Of a stretch of DNA of 45,264 nt, positions 42,922-45,264 are shown in pieces. This stretch comes from Burkholderiales bacterium PBB2 (GTDB taxonomy: Bacteria; Pseudomonadota; Gammaproteobacteria; Burkholderiales; Burkholderiaceae_C): NCBI GenBank assembly GCA_002255955.1, contig NKIM01000037.1, forward strand, positions 1 through 45,264, read 5' to 3'. Position numbers and translations under genes: made by a program. Under the pieces are notes generated by a model, which worked only from the letters and a program-made list of their open reading frames with translations, was not told the DNA's origin and did no database searches. Position 1 is the stretch's first letter; each line of letters starts with the position of its first letter.

Positions 42922-44320
42922 GGGCTTCGATGAAACGCTGAACGGCAGCCACATCGACCGGCATCACCACCACCCGTTTGGGCAGGGACTCGATGTGCTC
43001 CAGGCCGGCCGGCCGCGGCGGCGCCACGCCCAGCGCTTCCTCGATGGTGCCCGCGAACTTGACCGGCAAGGCCGTCTCCAGCACCAGCATGGTCACGCCA
43101 GGCTGGCGGCGCTCTTGTGCCACCTTGAGGCCATCGGCCGTGTGGGTGTCCACCACCACGCCGTAGCGTGCGTGGGTGCCGCGGATGGTGGCCAGGCGGT
43201 CGGCATGGCTGCTGCGACCGGACTGAAAGCCGTAACGCGCAATGTCCGCATGCTCCTGCTCGCTGAGCTGGAAACGGCCTTCGCGAGCAATCGCATCGCC
43301 GAACAAGGCCTTGGTGCGCGCACCATCGCGACCCAGCAGATCGAACACAAAGCGCTCGAAATTGCTGGCCTTGGAAATGTCCATGGACGGGCTCGAGGTC
43401 TCGTGCGTCTCGGCGCTGCCGCGCACGCGGTAGACGCCGGTGCGGAAGAACTCGTCCAGCACATCGTTCTCGTTCGTGGCCACCACCAGCTGCGCAATCG
43501 GCAGGCCCATCATGCGCGCCACATGGCCGGCGCAGACATTGCCGAAATTACCCGAGGGCACGGTGAAGCTGACCCGCTCGGTGTTGCTCGTCGTGGCCTG
43601 GAAGTAGCCGGCGAAGTAGTACACCACCTGAGCCAGCAGACGTGCCCAGTTGATCGAGTTGACGGTACCGATCTGGTACTTGCGCTTGAACTCGAGGTCA
43701 TTGCTGACCGCCTTGACGATGTCCTGGCAGTCGTCGAACACGCCCTCGATAGCGATGTTGTGGATGTTGGCGTCCTGCAGGCTGAACATCTGCGCCTGCT
43801 GGAAAGGGCTCATGCGGCCATGGGGGCTGAGCATGAAGACATTGACGCCAGCCTTGCCACGCATGGCGTACTCGGCCGCGCTGCCGGTGTCGCCCGAGGT
43901 GGCGCCCAGGATGTTGAGCGTCTGGCCGCGCCGGCCCAGCTCGTACTCGAAGAGCTGGCCCAGCAGCTGCATGGCCATGTCTTTGAAGGCCAGGGTCGGG
44001 CCATTGGACAGGGCTTGCAGGGCCAGGCCAGGCTCCAGGTTCTTGAGCGGCGTGATCTCGGGCGTGCCGAACACGGCCTCGGTGTAAGTGCGGCGGGTGA
44101 TGGCACGCAGGTCTTCGGCCGGGATGTCGTCGATGTAAAGCGACAGGATCTCAAAGGCCAGATCGGCATAAGCCAGGCCGCGCCAGCGCGTCAGGGTCGC
44201 ATCGTCCACCTGCGGATAGTGGGTCGGCAGGTAGAGGCCGCCATCGGGCGCCAGGCCCTCCAGCAGGATGTCGCAGAAGCGGCGCTCAGTCTGGTCGCCG
44301 CGGGTGCTGATGTATCGCAT
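42914..44320 (-). CDS. thrC: Threonine synthase
   Basis: A 468-residue PLP enzyme converting O-phosphohomoserine to threonine. The start MRYISTRGDQ is chosen (ATG 44320) because it matches relatives; a TTG at 44329 overlapping the hom stop is possible. The PLP lysine lies in TLAFKDMAMQLLG near residue 110, the ILGATSGDTGSAAEYAMRGK phosphate/PLP loop near 140, and IHNIAIEG and TVNSINWARLLAQ follow. It is the middle gene of the hom-thrC-moeA series. Confidence 0.95.
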   Translation of the reverse strand: MRYISTRGDQTERRFCDILLEGLAPDGGLYLPTHYPQVDDATLTRWRGLAYADLAFEILSLYIDDIPAEDLRAITRRTYTEAVFGTPEITPLKNLEPGLALQALSNGPTLAFKDMAMQLLGQLFEYELGRRGQTLNILGATSGDTGSAAEYAMRGKAGVNVFMLSPHGRMSPFQQAQMFSLQDANIHNIAIEGVFDDCQDIVKAVSNDLEFKRKYQIGTVNSINWARLLAQVVYYFAGYFQATTSNTERVSFTVPSGNFGNVCAGHVARMMGLPIAQLVVATNENDVLDEFFRTGVYRVRGSAETHETSSPSMDISKASNFERFVFDLLGRDGARTKALFGDAIAREGRFQLSEQEHADIARYGFQSGRSSHADRLATIRGTHARYGVVVDTHTADGLKVAQERRQPGVTMLVLETALPVKFAGTIEEALGVAPPRPAGLEHIESLPKRVVVMPVDVAAVQRFIEAHV

Positions 44321-44325
44321 GCTCG

Positions 44326-45264
44326 TCAAGCCAATTCTTCCTTGCGCAGGCGCACGATGGGCGCCAGCACGGTGTTCAGACCTTGCATCTGAGCCAGGGC
44401 CAGGTTCATGCGGCCTTCCTGGGTCTCGTGGGTCAGGATGATCAGGTCGGTCTGGCGCTCGCCCTCATTGGATTCGCGCTGCAGCACGGCGTCGATCGAG
44501 ATGTCGTGCTCGGCCAGGATGGTGGTGATGCGCGAGAGCACGCCGGCCTCGTCGGCCACGCGCAGACGCAGGTAATAGCTGGTCAACACCTCGGCCATGG
44601 GCAAGATGGCGGTGTCGCTCATGGCGTCGGGCTGGAAGGCCAGATGCGGCACCCGGTGGTCGGGGTCGGCGGTGTGCAAGCGAGTGATATCCACCAGATC
44701 GGCGATCACCGCCGAAGCGGTCGGCTCGGCGCCCGCACCCTTGCCGTAGTAGAGCGTGGTGCCGACGGCATCGCCCTGCACCACCACGGCGTTCATCGCG
44801 CCTTCGACATTGGCAATCAGGCGGCTCATGGGCACCAGGGTCGGGTGCACGCGCAGCTCGATGCCGCTGTCCCGGCGGCGGGTCAAGCCCAGGAGCTTGA
44901 TGCGGTAGCCCAGCTGCTCGGCGTACTTGATGTCGGCCGCTTGCAACTGGCTGATGCCTTCCACATGGGCTTTGTCGAACTGCACCGGCACGCCGAATGC
45001 GATGGCGCTCATCAGCGTCAGCTTATGGGCGGCATCCACGCCTTCGACGTCAAAGGTCGGGTCGGCCTCGGCATAGCCCAGGCGCTGCGCCTCCTTCAGC
45101 ACGGTGGCGAAGTCCAGGCCCTTGCTGCGCATCTCGGACAGGATGAAATTGGTGGTGCCGTTGATGATGCCGGCGATCCACTCGATGCGGTTGGCGGTCA
45201 GGCCCTCGCGCAAGGCCTTGATGATGGGGATGCCACCGGCCACGGCGGCCTCAAACGCCACCAT
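44326..45264 (-). CDS. hom: Homoserine dehydrogenase, C-terminal part (5' end outside window)
   Basis: The frame is open to the window end and encodes the last 312 residues. Homoserine dehydrogenase reduces aspartate semialdehyde to homoserine. Visible are the catalytic-domain signatures GIINGTTNFILSEM and DPTFDVEGVDAAHKLTLMSAIAFG, with the expected Asp and Lys. A C-terminal ACT domain follows (about the last 85 residues, YYLRLRVADEAGVLSRITTILAEHDISIDAVLQ, given in part), which mediates feedback by threonine. The NAD(P)-binding N-terminus is outside the window. It ends 5 bases before the preferred thrC start. Confidence 0.94.
   Translation of the reverse strand: MVAFEAAVAGGIPIIKALREGLTANRIEWIAGIINGTTNFILSEMRSKGLDFATVLKEAQRLGYAEADPTFDVEGVDAAHKLTLMSAIAFGVPVQFDKAHVEGISQLQAADIKYAEQLGYRIKLLGLTRRRDSGIELRVHPTLVPMSRLIANVEGAMNAVVVQGDAVGTTLYYGKGAGAEPTASAVIADLVDITRLHTADPDHRVPHLAFQPDAMSDTAILPMAEVLTSYYLRLRVADEAGVLSRITTILAEHDISIDAVLQRESNEGERQTDLIILTHETQEGRMNLALAQMQGLNTVLAPIVRLRKEELA

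Overview
The window is GC-rich bacterial chromosome, coding densely on both strands, and looks like a betaproteobacterium of the Burkholderiales, most likely the Roseateles/Rubrivivax/Leptothrix group. That placement is an inference from protein character and gene order (nadA/nadB, hom-thrC-moeA-moaD, PEP-CTERM proteins, a sterol-desaturase-type hydroxylase); no 16S or other rRNA is present to confirm it. I see no tRNA, CRISPR array, prophage or intact insertion sequence.

Layout. 1-4.8 kb: the end of mfd, serB, an unknown membrane protein, a flavin-reductase-like protein, rraA, an S4 RNA-binding protein and an unknown secreted protein. 4.8-9.7 kb: a membrane protein coupled to a ThDP enzyme, then an MFS transporter divergent from an AraC-type regulator. 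9.8-19.8 kb: NAD and iron genes are interleaved. These are nadA, a Fur box and haem-type TonB receptor, a ComFB-like protein, an orphan modA behind nadB, and a second Fur box driving a siderophore-type TonB receptor and a PepSY membrane protein. 19.8-29.4 kb: a fatty-acid-hydroxylase-family protein, an AraC regulator coupled to a DUF2804 protein, an inverted-repeat element, clpB with a heat-shock-like promoter, a DUF1993 protein, a PEP-CTERM protein, and crcB coupled to moaE.

29.4-41.4 kb is the most interesting stretch. Many betaproteobacteria, as I recall, keep moaD and moaE adjacent; here about 12 kb lies between them. It holds an SPFH/SHOCT protein, a DUF4178 zinc-ribbon protein, a DUF350 membrane protein, a seven-helix membrane spermidine-synthase-like protein and a Tat-exported FAD amine-oxidase-like lipoprotein. 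At its far edge is speD, which makes the decarboxylated SAM a spermidine synthase needs. Together they suggest a membrane-bound polyamine or propylamine-transfer system. The same stretch carries a SoxR regulator with a clear SoxR box in the promoter of a questin-oxidase-like gene, flanked by two paralogous small outer-membrane barrels.

41.4-45.3 kb is a tight minus-strand series: hom (cut by the window end), thrC, moeA, moaD, speD.

Two non-coding elements (about 22.96-23.48 kb and 40.68-40.98 kb) share an unusual design. Each is an inverted pair of units in which a purine-rich strand, a hairpin and a CATGA-containing strand recur. In the second element the outer stems differ in sequence but stay paired, and all seven mismatches become G-U pairs when each unit is read on its own strand. 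This is the best candidate here for an undescribed structured RNA or mobile repeat.
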